In this document: positions 54,866 through 64,000 of the stretch, piece by piece | Numbering within the stretch: the stretch's first letter is position 1 | How the letters are laid out: every line of letters starts with the position of its first letter | DNA from: Scalesia atractyloides | Taxonomy: Eukaryota > Streptophyta > Magnoliopsida > Asterales > Asteraceae | DNA: 64,000 nucleotides | NCBI GenBank assembly: GCA_947069175.1 | Contig: CAMTDV010000007.1 | Span: 48,016,681-48,080,680 of the forward strand | Direction of reading: 5' to 3' | Made by a program: the position numbers and the translations under genes | Notes under the pieces: model-generated | What the model was told of the DNA's origin: nothing | The model's database searches: none | Seen by the model: only the letters and a program-made list of their open reading frames with translations

Positions 54866-54873
54866 TATAAATA
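54866..54873 (+). promoter_or_regulatory. TATA box of the E4 antisense ORF
   Basis: TATAAATA lies 108 bp before the ATG at 54,981 and is followed by a CT-rich leader. It points away from the LTR promoter of E4, so the antisense gene would be read from its own promoter. Confidence 0.55.
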
Positions 54874-54980
54874 GATGATCTGCCTTGGTTGAAATTCACA
54901 CATTTCTTCACTTCTTTGTATCTCTTAATATTTATCTTCTCCAAAACCCTTTCCGATCCTTGCCCGTCTGATAGCCAAAG

Positions 54981-57900
54981 ATGACGACCGAAGAATGGCC
55001 TGAAAGTATCACCGGCAGAGAAACTACCAGTGTACTTCCTGTATTGAAATGGTCAGCGAACGGTTTTCAAAAACTTATCGCAGGTTTCCGATTTTCGGAA
55101 GAATCGGGTGCCCAATACCCTTCTGAAGGGAATACTGCTGCAGATGCCCCACCTGGTTTCATCACTTGTTTTTCGATCATTTTGCTGATGAAAACTTCTG
55201 GCTGCTGGCGACAAAGTTCTTCTTAGATATCCTCGACCACTACCAATTTCATGTTTCCCAGTTGAATCCAATGGGAATGGTTAGGATTAAACATTTTGAA
55301 TTTCTATGCCGCTCGATGGGCAACCACCCAACCGTAAACCGGTTCAGGGTTATTTATCAGCTTAACTGTTCCTTAGGTTTTTAGTCCATTTAGCATCGCA
55401 TACAGGCAAAGAAGATCCTTCACACCCCTCCCAAGTCTTACCATGATTGGAAGCAAAAGTTCTTCTTCATCAAAGTTGTGGTCATCCCTCTAAGGATGCA
55501 CTTCCGCGAGGCTGAGGACATTCCAATGGAGACTATCTCCATTCCTAACCATGAATCGTGGTATCAGGATATGAAGGAGATCCCGGCCGTTCAGTTGCCG
55601 GAGAGAGCGTTAGTTGCGGCGGGGATGAGCTTATTGTGGAAGTCTGACCGCCGTGAGAAGCTGGTGTATATGGAAGATGATAAGAGTAAGCTCCATTATT
55701 GTGTTACTTCTCCTTGTGCATTACTACTAAACCATGCGCGTTTTTGTAGGGGTTGCGTTGTACATTGCAACATTCCAGAGGGAAAAATGGGGGATGAAGA
55801 ATGTTCCATTTAATCCGGAAGAACCAAACTGGTATTCCCAAATACATGGAAACCTTTAGTTTCCTCGAGGTGTAGATTTAACGGCTCCTCCATCCGGAAG
55901 TGGTAAGTGTTAACTGTTTGTTACTTACATCCTTTCGGATTACTTAGTGTGAATTGCGCCATGATGCAGGTGCGCTCTGGAACCTGGGTGTTGGCCTAGA
56001 TTCGAAGAAGAAGAGGCGTGCGGGGCCCAGCGTTGGTGTAACCAAGAAGCCTGCTCAACCCAAGGCAGACCCACCCAAAGGTATGTGCTTTGTGCCTGAC
56101 ACTTGGGTTGACTATGTGGTGGTTTCTAATTCGTTAGAAGGCCTTGTACCTGTAGGCTTAAAGAAACCCAAGGCTGAGCCACAAGATGCCACCGAGATAC
56201 TGGCTGCGAACCCGGACGAGCCAATAGATCTGGAGTCGAGCCCAGAACCCATGAAGAGAAAAACCAAAAAGAGAGCTCTTCCAAGGGTGATACAGTTGCG
56301 CAACCTCCTTAGAGGGTTGCGCGGAGGAAAACTATAGGCAAGCGCGGGAATCTTGATGCGCTTGCAGCCAAATTTTCCCCAGGTAAAACCTTATCTTGAG
56401 CTTAATATTTTATCTTCCTGTTTAACTGTTTCGGCGCCTTAGTTATACAGGGAAAGATGAAACGCCATTCTTTATGCCGCCCGCTCCTGTTGTACCTATA
56501 GAGACCACACCAATGTCACCACTTGTTTATCGGGCTTGGCGCAAGCGCCGAGTGCCAAAGGTGGTGAGTCAAGTGCCAGGGTAATGGAGGCAAGTGTGGA
56601 AGTTGAGGCAGTGGTGCCTAAAGGGAAAACTGTAGTTGAAGAGACCGGAGAAACCCCTGTTGAGAATGCGCCCCAAGATACTTCTCTTCCAGGGACTCAG
56701 TCGGTGGAACAAGCACTTGGGGGTGACGCCGGGAAATTTGGGTAGCACCTTTCTGTTGATGGGTCCCAATTCGTCCCGACGAAACCCGGGTGACTACTAT
56801 TATCGATCATATTCAGAGAAACGAGCTGCTGAGGTCCATACTCCTGTTTGGAAGTTGAAGCAGGGTGAAAGGTTCAGCGACTGGCAGGTATGCCGGGAGT
56901 GGTTTAAAGGTGCTTTCCCCCTACGGAGGTGAGAACGTGCGGGAACATGGCTATGAACAAATGTACCGCGCATATCTACAACTAGCCGCCAGCTCCGCCT
57001 CCAACACTCACAAGATCATCCGAGAGTGGCGGAGTATGCACAAAGATCAAGAAAAATTTGAATCTGCGAAGAAAGAAATGGCACTCGAGCGGGCCTAAAT
57101 GGCTGCGCAAAATCAAGAACTGGAGGTCGAGAAGACAAAGTTCGCTGAAGCGTAGAAGACTGAAGAATGGTCCGTGTTGGGTGGAAGAAGAAGGCTGGGA
57201 ACGCCACTGCCACGCTTGCTGAGGAGCGCAACCTATGGAAAGAGGCATGTGGGCGGGATAATAATGAGACAATATCGTTGAGGAATGAAGTCGTTGATTT
57301 GCGTGTGAGATTGAGCACCCCAAGAAGGAAAAAGAGGAGGCTACAGCTGCCGCCGAAGAGGCGAGGTCTCATCGGGAGCGTAGTGAGCAGAAAGAGGTAG
57401 AAATTTTCGCCCTTTTTATTTTACGAAATCAATAGATTGCCGAACTTACATCCTTATTGCGTAATCAGGAAGAAACTAGGACGGCTCTCAAAGGTGCGAA
57501 AAAAGATCTCCAAGCTGCTAAGGTTGAGAAGGCTGAATTACAGCGCAGGCACTTGGAGGATCAAGAGAAATTACGACTCTCTGAAGTGAAGGTGAACGCG
57601 GGTGAGAAATGCACGGAACTTGCAGAGCAAAAACTGAAAGATTCAGAGGCGACCCGCGCCACCGCAGAGAGTGTAGTTGAGCCTTTAACGAACAACGTGC
57701 TCTGTATACAACAGCACAGAGTTGTGAATGTAAGTACACTTTTGTATTGATCACCATTATCTTGATTCTCATTCTCTTTCCATGCACTGTACAGATTGCC
57801 AATTCGATCCTCAACTCGATAGAGTTAGACAGTGTTGTGGCCAAGCTGATGGTCACGGCATGCCATGACGATATGCGCAGGGCTATGCAGAGTGCGCTCA

Positions 57901-58102
57901 TCATGTTACTCATGCTTTGGATGTTACTTGGGATACCATCAACGCCGCTGCCCATGGAGTCAATACAGATTCTGCCTTTTCAAAGGTGAAGCACGAGTAT
58001 GACCGTCTGTAGCTACCAGTGATGGATCTGGTAAGTGAAGCGCTCGAGCACGACGACTTTGTTGATCGTTTTAAAGACATCTTCCATGATGAGGCGGCAT
58101 AA
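54981..58102 (+). pseudogene. E4 antisense ORF (putative 'gypsy type transposon' domain and coiled coil), multi-exon
   Basis: The ATG opens MTTEEWPESITGRET. After one frameshift near 55,165 it continues with FFLDILDHYQFHVSQLNPMG and HFEFLCRSMGNHPTVNRFR. A stop follows at 55,381, then FFIKVVVIPLRMHFREAEDI and PERALVAAGMSLLWK (55,460-55,640). This matches from memory the domain of antisense ORFs known in Tat-type elements (Pfam 'Transposase_28 / putative gypsy type transposon'). A Pro/Lys-rich middle (55,960-56,340) and a coiled-coil region rich in Glu, Lys and Leu (57,000-57,690) follow. The end is FKDIFHDEAA at 58,102. Candidate introns are 55,686-55,749, 55,903-55,969, 56,383-56,450 and 57,730-57,794. 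There is no known molecular function. Confidence 0.75.
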
Positions 58103-58681
58103 GTTGAAGAGTCGGACAAATAGGGTGCAAGTGCCTCCCGCGTGTAATGTTTAGGATGAATGTTAGGAGAGAATCTTGATTGTAATTCCATGTAGTCGTG
58201 CAACATGTGTTCGTTTAATGACAATATGATGTTGTATTTTTTGACCCGATGCGGGTATGTTTGAAATGGTAATCTGATGTACATATTTAAAGTTACAATA
58301 TTTGCGTGAAAATAACCACTTTGTATAGGTAGAGCAAATAAAATTGGTAATGAGTCCATGAATGAACGTCACAACCCATCCGCGTGCAATGGTTGATTGC
58401 TAAAATTGAGGTGAGTTATGTTCATGAGTCGTGTTATACCATAATGTTTTTGTGTATACCCAAAGTGGTTTCGCGCATTTGTAACAAAACGACTAAATAA
58501 TCAATGTCGTGTAACGACTTTGTTTTCTTTGTATTAACAATAAGGAGCAAGAGCCATGTACAAAATCGATAAGATTAGATCATGAGTTTAGTAGTCTTTT
58601 TCGCAAATACTAATAAACGCAGGGGCAATGCATATGAAGATGCTCGGATTACATATAACATTGCCATAATTGTTGCGCATT
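58103..58681. other. Non-coding stretch between antisense ORF and integrase end
   Basis: The two convergent genes, antisense ORF and integrase, end on either side. Minus-strand open frames at 57,910-58,370 have no family likeness. It may hold the 3' end of the antisense transcript. Confidence 0.45.
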
Positions 58682-59351
58682 CTAGGTCCTAGGAATGTTT
58701 GTGCCATCCAAACGCTTGAGGGTGTAAGCCCCCTTTCCTAAGACTTCATGGATTACGTAAGGGCATTCCCACTTATCACTGACAATGTGTAGCGGTAGAC
58801 TGAAATGGCAGATAATGTGTTCCCAAATGAATTTACAAACTACTGTTGCCGTGGTTGATCGAGTGGCTTGGCCTCTACCCACTTAGTAAAATAATCGACA
58901 ACTACGGTTATAAACTTTACGGCACTTGGGGCATCAGGAAAACGTCTCACCATATCGATTGCCCACTGTTGAAAAGGCCACGCTTTTGTCACTATGATCA
59001 AAGGATTTTTGGGGCGCATGTCTTGGGCGCGTGTCGCTGACATGATACGCATTTCCTCAGCGTTTCGACTGCATCTAAGTGCATGCCCGACCAATAGTAC
59101 CCAACATTCACGATTTTTACGACTACCACACGTGGGCCGGCATGAATTCTTCATAACCCTTCATGTATCTCGCGGATCAAGTACTGCGCATCCTGTGGAT
59201 CTACGCAGCGAAGGAGTGGTCTGAGATATGACTTTCGGTAAAGTATTTCGTCTGCCATTTCATAATCTAGCGCTTTGTTTTGGACTTCCCTTGCCTCCGC
59301 CTTGTTTTTTGGGAGTATCCCATATTGTAAGAACATGATGATGGGAGACAT
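58682..59351 (-). pseudogene. E4 integrase, core partly deleted
   Basis: The reading starts with MSPIIMFLQYGILPKNKAEA at 59,351 and LLRCVDPQDAQYLIREIHEG, which is the N-terminal zinc region of Tat integrases. The core reads WPFQQWAIDMVRRFPDAPSA and VDYFTKWVEAKPL (58,880-58,970). After a shift, FIWEHIICHFSLPLHIVSD ends at the second catalytic Asp. The reading then jumps to KWECPYVIHEVLGKGAYTL (near 58,710-58,765), so the rest of the core, including the catalytic Glu, is missing. The C-terminal part ends at 58,682. Strand transfer is impossible. Confidence 0.88.
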
Positions 59352-59548
59352 CCAAGAAGGATTTCCTTGGATTTCCCATATCTATCACATTGACTTGAGG
59401 TAGTGGCATAAAAGGGTTTTTTAGCACCTCGATGCGCACTTCTCGAGCGAGATGTTGAAGTTTGTTGCCGCCAGTTTACTGAGCGCATCTGCATGCTTGT
59501 TTTCACTTGGATTGATGTGGGTCACTTTGGAAGTATGGAATTTGTTAA
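59352..59548 (-). pseudogene. E4 RNase H C-terminal and linker part
   Basis: This 200-bp minus-strand stretch reads through HINPSENKHADALSKLAAT-like pieces near 59,460-59,520 and a VEIRVLKNPF-like piece to VNVIDMGNPR near 59,370-59,400. It joins the RNase H remnant to the integrase. Shifts break it. Confidence 0.65.
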
Positions 59549-60600
59549 TCAAAGACTTCGCCTTTTAGAGGTACAGGGCCTTCGTCTCGCCTTTTGCATC
59601 ATAAAGGCCACTGATTTGCCTGCCACCAAAAGAGAATCGACGCGTGCTTCCAAATTCTTAGTCACACCTATGTCGTCTAGACTCATGATGACCAGGTCGT
59701 TGATGTATACTTCCACAGTCACACCTATGTCGTCTCTGAAGACATGATCCATTAAGCACTGATAAGTGGCTCCCGCATTGCGCAACCCAAAGGTCATATT
59801 TGTGTAGCAAAAGATCACCTTGTCTGTGCGGAAAGTTGTTTTATCTTCATCTATTTTTTCATTTAGATTTGGTGGTAGCCTTTGTAGCAATCAAGGAAAC
59901 ATTTCCACCGGAAAGAAGCGAGGGAGTCCACCCTTTTATCGATCTTTGGTAAAGAGTAGCAGTCTTTTGGACATGCCTTGTTCAAATCTTTGAAATCGAC
60001 GCACATGCGCCAACCGCCATTGTGCTTTTGGACCATAATTAGATTTGATACCCATGTTTGATAGCACACTTCTCTGAGAATACCAGCTTTGAGGAGCTCT
60101 GAAACTTGTTCATTCATTGCGTGAGTTTTCTCTGCTCCAAAACTGCGCTTCTTCTGCACAACTGGCTCAACTGATGGAAATGTCTGCAGCGCATTCTCCG
60201 CGATCTCCTTGGGTACCCTCGTCATGTCCGCCAGTGACCACGCAAAAATATCCATATTGCGGAAAAGGAGTTGTTTAAGTCGCGCCTTGACTGTGGGGGT
60301 GATAACAGGACCTAGCAACACCGTTTGTGCTGGATACTTGTTGTTTGAGTACCAATTTTTCTGGTTCACGTCTGGGGATGACTTTGCTACTTTCACCGGT
60401 GGTTCTTCCTCAATGGACATGACTTCTTTCCTGGAATGCATGGTTGCCATACCAGTTTCTGCTAGGAAACCGCATGCAGCGTGAGGAGTTGATGTTGTCA
60501 TGTTGAAATTCCTTTGCGTGCGATAACCTAGTAATACGTCATGGCGAGATGTTGCTGGCATCACCATAAAGTTAACCGGAACCGTGCGCGAATGTTTTCT
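59549..60600 (-). pseudogene. E4 reverse transcriptase with internal deletion into RNase H
   Basis: A 234-codon open stretch (60,567-59,863) covers the protease-RT linker and the first part of RT (RNMDIFAWSLADMTRVPKEI; WRMCVDFKDLNKACPKDCY; PKIDKRVDSL). The next piece holds FGLRNAGATYQCLMDHVF. The catalytic box reads YIND instead of YIDD (59,697-59,708). Right after it the reading jumps to LEARVDSLLVAG of RNase H, so the RT thumb, the connection and the first part of RNase H are deleted. At this junction a 19-bp word from 59,717-59,735 appears again at 59,660-59,678. Confidence 0.9.
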
Positions 60601-61335
60601 GTCTGAAAGAGTGACCGGGAAGGAGATCTGCCCGAGGGGAAAAACGGCTTCGTTACAGAAACAAGTTAATAGGAAATCAACCGGCTCTAAGTGCGCTTTG
60701 TCCTACTGGTCTAGCTGCTTAAAACATTGTTCATAAATGATATCGATAGAACTTCCCGGGTCGATGAACATGTAATTGGTGCGATAATGGCCAAAAATGC
60801 CATTCATCACTACCGGTCGCTCTTCTTGAGGACCGCTGGGAACTATGGGAAAAATAACTTGCTGCTCACGCCAATGCGGCATACAACTGTTCTGATGACA
60901 ACGTTTGTGCGTTGGACCACCTTGTACCATGTGAACAAAAGCTGGCTTCATTTTCTTATTACTCGGGCCTTTTTCACCGTAAGTAATTTGACGTACTTCT
61001 TTACGCACATTCTGAAGGAGGTGACTGAGCTTCCCACTCTTCAATGCCTTCTCTATCTCCATGTGCAGGCTTATGCAATTGTCGGTGGTATGCCCGGTGT
61101 CCTTGTGATAATCGCAAAAAATGTTAGGATCCTGACCTTTTTTATTTCTCATCGGCAGTGGCTGCTTGAACTGATGATCCGCAGTGCTGAGTACTTCCGC
61201 TGGGGTCTTCGTTAATGGAGTCCACTGCCTGTCACGATTATCTTGTTTTATTGCTCTTTGAGTAGCAATTTTGTTGATCGTTGCACGCGCATTGATTGCG
61301 AGTATGGAGAAGAGTTCTGGTTTTACTATTTCCAA
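60601..61335 (-). pseudogene. E4 gag knuckle and protease region
   Basis: A 210-codon open stretch (61,335-60,703) begins KPELFSILAINARATINKIA and carries the Tat-type zinc motif FCDYHKDTGHTTDNC (near 61,080-61,125). The protease reads FIDPGSSIDIIYEQCF (about 60,727-60,775), a D-P-G at the catalytic place. DPG occurs in several Tat relatives from memory, so it may not be a loss. The piece ends at a stop at 60,703. Confidence 0.85.
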
Positions 61336-62250
61336 TTTTTCTTGTTTTTCTTCCCAAAACTTCTACTCATATCTTGCGGATGATATTGAGGCATAGGAGG
61401 TCGGTTGGAATTCATATTGCGCTCAGTCTGCGCATAAACCTTGGCTGCCGCCATAAGTTTTTCCAAACTTTTTGGGAGACCAGTAGTTCCTAACAAGACC
61501 TTTATCATCTCATCACACAGAACAACGTTTTTGAACTGTACGCAATCAGGTCTTCGTGTACATCGCCGATCTCCAAAACCTCTTTGTTGTAGCGCATGAT
61601 GAAATCTTCCAAACTTTTATCATTCGTCCGCCAAATATTCATAACGTCTGAAAAATCTCTGACGTATCGCCGTTGTTGGCTATAGCGGGTCAAGAACTTA
61701 TCATTGAGATCGTTCCAAGATGTGAACTTACCCGTTGGCAGGTTGTCAAACCATAAGCGTGCGGCACCTATAGGGATTTGGACAAAAAATTGACACCACA
61801 TAGGTAGCGTCCATCCTCCAATAAGTCCTGTGCCGGTGAATAAGCGCATGTGATCATCTGGTTCTGTCAATCCGTTAAAGTTTCCCACATTGGTAGGTAA
61901 CTTTGCGCGTTCAAGTGGGGCCAGCGCAATCTCCTTCACAAACTTATAATGTTCTGCTGCTTCGGCTGGCCTATAGATCAAATTGTAATTATGATCGGCC
62001 TCCGGATTGTATACAGCATGAGACGTAGGATTCTATGCAACGTGATCTTTTGTCAATCGACGAAACACGCTAGCACTGTCACCTTCGTCATATGTTCTAT
62101 CAATTTCTTCACACTGGGTTCCCACCTCTCTAATGGGCGCGGGCCCAGGTGAGAATGAAGTGACACTCGCCTTGGTCTAGACTGAGAATGCTCTTTTGTT
62201 TCTCTGGTATTAAAATGTGATGGCATATTCTCTCTAGCCGGCAAATTTTA
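61336..62250 (-). pseudogene. E4 gag (capsid part), broken
   Basis: The core (61,981-61,505) reads APLERAKLPTNVGNFNGLTE, then DDHMRLFTGTG and ARLWFDNLPTGKFTSWNDL and SLEDFIMRYNKEVLEI. This is the Tat gag. An upstream piece (62,244-62,053) begins MPARENMPSHFNTRETKEHS and ends VTVLACFVD. Frameshifts near 62,000 and 61,505 break the protein. Confidence 0.88.
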
Positions 62251-62662
62251 ACTTAATACCCGTGGTGCAGGCGACGCATGCAAGTGAGCCGTAGGCGGTT
62301 ACGGCGGCGCAGCAGATGCGTGGGTTTGCGCACAAAGTTGCGCATAAACGACATTTAAAGTAGTTTGAGACTTGACGTACCATGACATTGGAGTTTCACT
62401 AGGAGGTAATATTGATGTGATTGGCACAAAAGGAGTTTCAGCTTGGATTCCCGGAGTCACTGGAATGTTCACATGACCGGAATCATGATGAACACTAGCG
62501 TCTTCGGAAATCCTTATTCCACTTGTTCTTCGGCCCGAGAAACATGAACTGGGTTCTTGCCCTCGGCCTGAGGTCCCCGTGGTACACTTGATGGACCATC
62601 AGCCATTGGAAATGGAATTTGGAAAAACAAACAAGAGACAAAGGTGTAAGAAAGGAGAAAAT
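62251..62662 (-). other. E4 5' leader before gag
   Basis: The stretch carries the upstream gag start region in broken form and no clear motifs apart from the primer site at its upper end. Minus-strand open frames (for example 62,495-62,686) overlap the primer site and are not supported. Confidence 0.5.
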
Positions 62663-62675
62663 CGGATGGCGCCAA
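62663..62675 (-). other. E4 primer binding site (TGGCGCC type)
   Basis: The minus strand reads TTGGCGCCATCCG directly after the 5' LTR end. The TGGCGCC start is typical of Tat and Athila lineages and differs from the iMet sites of the other elements here. The exact tRNA is not assigned. Confidence 0.75.
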
Positions 62676-63717
62676 TGAAGAAACACTGGTCCAAACTATC
62701 CGAGGATATCTAGGTTTTAGTACGAGGTCTCTGCTTATAAAGGTTATCTCTTGTCTGCCTGTCGATATGATCTTGGTTCAGACTCACTGCAAAACTGAAA
62801 ACACCGTTAGTCTCGCCACGGGAGAAATGAGGGGGGGGGGAATTTCTCCATGACCACACTAATGCGTGAGAATAAGTATACTGGTTTGCAAAGGATAATG
62901 TAAAGTTATTAGTGAGACAGCAAGAACTAGCATGTCTTAACCTGTATGTGAGGTCCTTTATTTATAGCCGGAGAGCTTTGTGTAGGAGATGGGCTGATGG
63001 GCCTTGGGCCTAGAAGCGACAACCAAGAATATCCATTTTGTCTCTTCTGCCATGACCGTTAGTGATCCCTGGCAGGAAGAGCGCTTGGCGCACGGTGGAT
63101 GGGGCCACGTGTCCTGGCAGTTATCCTTGTTGTCTGGTCTGTCATCAACCGTTAGTGGAGATCGTGTGATAGTCGCTAGCATGAGCTGGTTGGTGCCATG
63201 CATACGTCCTTGCGTACTTTTTGCCCTTTGTACGACTGTTCATCATGCAACGTGGTCTGGCACGACCTGTCGAGTGCCTATTGGGTCACACCTCTGCCAA
63301 TTGTACCTTTGTACTTGATCGTGCCTCTTTGCGCTTCTCCTTACCGCGTGGCCTTATCAGTGCTTTTTGGCCAGCGTGAACTTGTAGGGTTCAAGCTCTT
63401 TTTTTCAAGACTAAATACGAGTTGCTCTCGCCTAAGTCTTGGCCTTGTGTGTAACTCCCAAAAGGGGCTGGGTAGTCGCCGCAAGGTTTTAAGAAGTCGC
63501 AGCTAGAAGCTTACTTAATTAGCGCAGGATTTAGGACCTTCGCTTTCAGGTTTAACTTGCCATTGCGCGAGGTGCACAAGGTTTGTTAAGCAACCTGCTG
63601 TCTTCAGGGTTGGCTTACCCTTGTGCATAGCGTGCAAGGTTACTCAAGCGACCTGTTATCATTTTGAGGGTATGGTATCTTATGCAAGCGTAGGGTTTTT
63701 GGGACCATACCCCTCCA
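62676..63717 (-). repeat. E4 5' LTR
   Basis: On the minus strand it begins TGGAGGGGTATGGTCCC at 63,717 and ends TTTCTTCA at 62,676, 1,042 bp. A TATA box reads TATAAATAAA near 62,957-62,966. It has a G-run (62,829-62,840) absent from the other LTR. It is flanked by TCTCC at 63,718-63,722. Confidence 0.93.
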
Positions 63718-64000
63718 TCTCCTATTCCAACCGTGCCATAGTATTAAAGTGTGTTGATACACTTATTGTCTTTCGCTTGTGCTTAGTTACATCTATAATT
63801 GTACGGTCTTTGTATATTATGTCTGTATAGTTTGGTTGTGTCAACAAAATCAAGATATCCTCCTATCTTGATTTAGTATGACGTTTAGTTTATCTGTGTT
63901 GTAAAACAGTTGCATGTGTGCATACTGTTCAGTCTTGTGTACTGCATGTCTGTTGGCACACTCTACGAAGAACACTTCAACATGCGAGTGAAAGGTGCTT
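63718..64000. repeat. Right part of the E4 host sequence, runs off the window
   Basis: It continues the sequence cut at 53,397. It holds no gene; ATAGTTTGGTTGTGTCAACA near 63,828-63,847 and TCAAGATATCCTCC are its most distinctive parts. The LTR-like nature is inferred only from the left edge TGTCACACCC at 53,269. Confidence 0.4.

Larger units (their letters stand above)
53398..63717 (-). mobile_element. E4: complete Tat-type Ty3/gypsy element with antisense ORF, TSD TCTCC
   Basis: LTRs lie at 62,676-63,717 (5') and 53,398-54,429 (3'), with TCTCC at 53,393-53,397 and 63,718-63,722. A TGGCGCC-type primer site, gag, protease, RT, RNase H and integrase follow on the minus strand. A purine tract (54,430-54,445) abuts the 3' LTR. 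Between integrase and the 3' LTR lies a plus-strand accessory gene. The RT, integrase and gag wording is of the Tat lineage (for example VDYFTKWVEAKPL). Deletions in RNase H and in the integrase core make it defective. Confidence 0.95.

Noticed and set aside
56982..57955. Several 100+ codon minus-strand frames in E4
   Set aside because: They lie opposite the coiled-coil part of the antisense ORF and do not extend any pol domain.
1..64000. Endogenous plant pararetrovirus (caulimovirid) sequence
   Set aside because: No movement protein or caulimovirid coat motif was seen; RT segments all sit with integrase and LTRs of copia or gypsy type.

Overview
This is a plant nuclear genome window made almost entirely of nested, mostly dead LTR retrotransposons, with one ordinary host gene. 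The host gene (47,710-49,349, + strand) matches NUCLEAR FUSION DEFECTIVE 6 (NFD6), a small mitochondrial plant protein. The styles of the Ty1/copia and Ty3/gypsy elements, and of their accessory ORFs, match from memory those common in Asteraceae (daisy family). That family assignment is an inference. I saw no rRNA, tRNA or CRISPR loci and no bacterial-type operons.

Layout. (1) 1-8,420: LTR remnants, then E1, a badly decayed + strand Ty3/gypsy element (gag, PR, RT, RNase H, INT). Its integrase is split by a minus-strand copia solo LTR (4,948-5,706, with target duplication) and a minus-strand gypsy LTR (5,786 to about 7,755). (2) About 8,422-28,501: CopB, a minus-strand Ty1/copia element split in its gag region by CopA (14,311-25,701, + strand), a near full-length copia relative of the same LTR superfamily. 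Both carry a long non-pol ORF after the pol position. CopA's integrase core is replaced by a 740-bp segment that also sits in CopB in the same chromosomal orientation. (3) 28,502-46,970: E2, a minus-strand gypsy element reduced to a gag N-terminus, a leader with a hAT-like MITE, and one LTR. That LTR is split by E3 (32,183-46,255), a complete + strand Ty3/gypsy element with 3.4-kb LTRs, TSD TTGGG, an extra 5' ORF and a 66-bp minisatellite between that ORF and gag. (4) 46,971-53,268: low-copy DNA holding the NFD6 gene, then a copia gag fragment and an AT-rich tract with TCGGATATCCGA repeats. (5) 53,398-63,717: E4, a complete minus-strand Tat-type Ty3/gypsy element with TSD TCTCC. It carries an antisense multi-exon ORF with its own TATA box between integrase and the 3' LTR. 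E4 lies in another LTR-like sequence that runs off the window.

How it works together. Every retroelement reading frame I inspected has stops, frameshifts, deletions or lost catalytic residues, so none looks autonomous. The order of insertion can be read from the nesting: E3 is younger than E2, CopA is younger than CopB, and both inserts in the E1 integrase are younger than E1. The most useful observations are the E4 antisense gene, the CopA/CopB exchanged block, two junctions with locally copied filler, the six-module ~158-bp array inside the E3 LTRs, and the promoter-like motifs upstream of the CopA post-pol ORF. I found no convincing wholly new system. All repeat identities and LTR divergences quoted are by-eye counts over short stretches.
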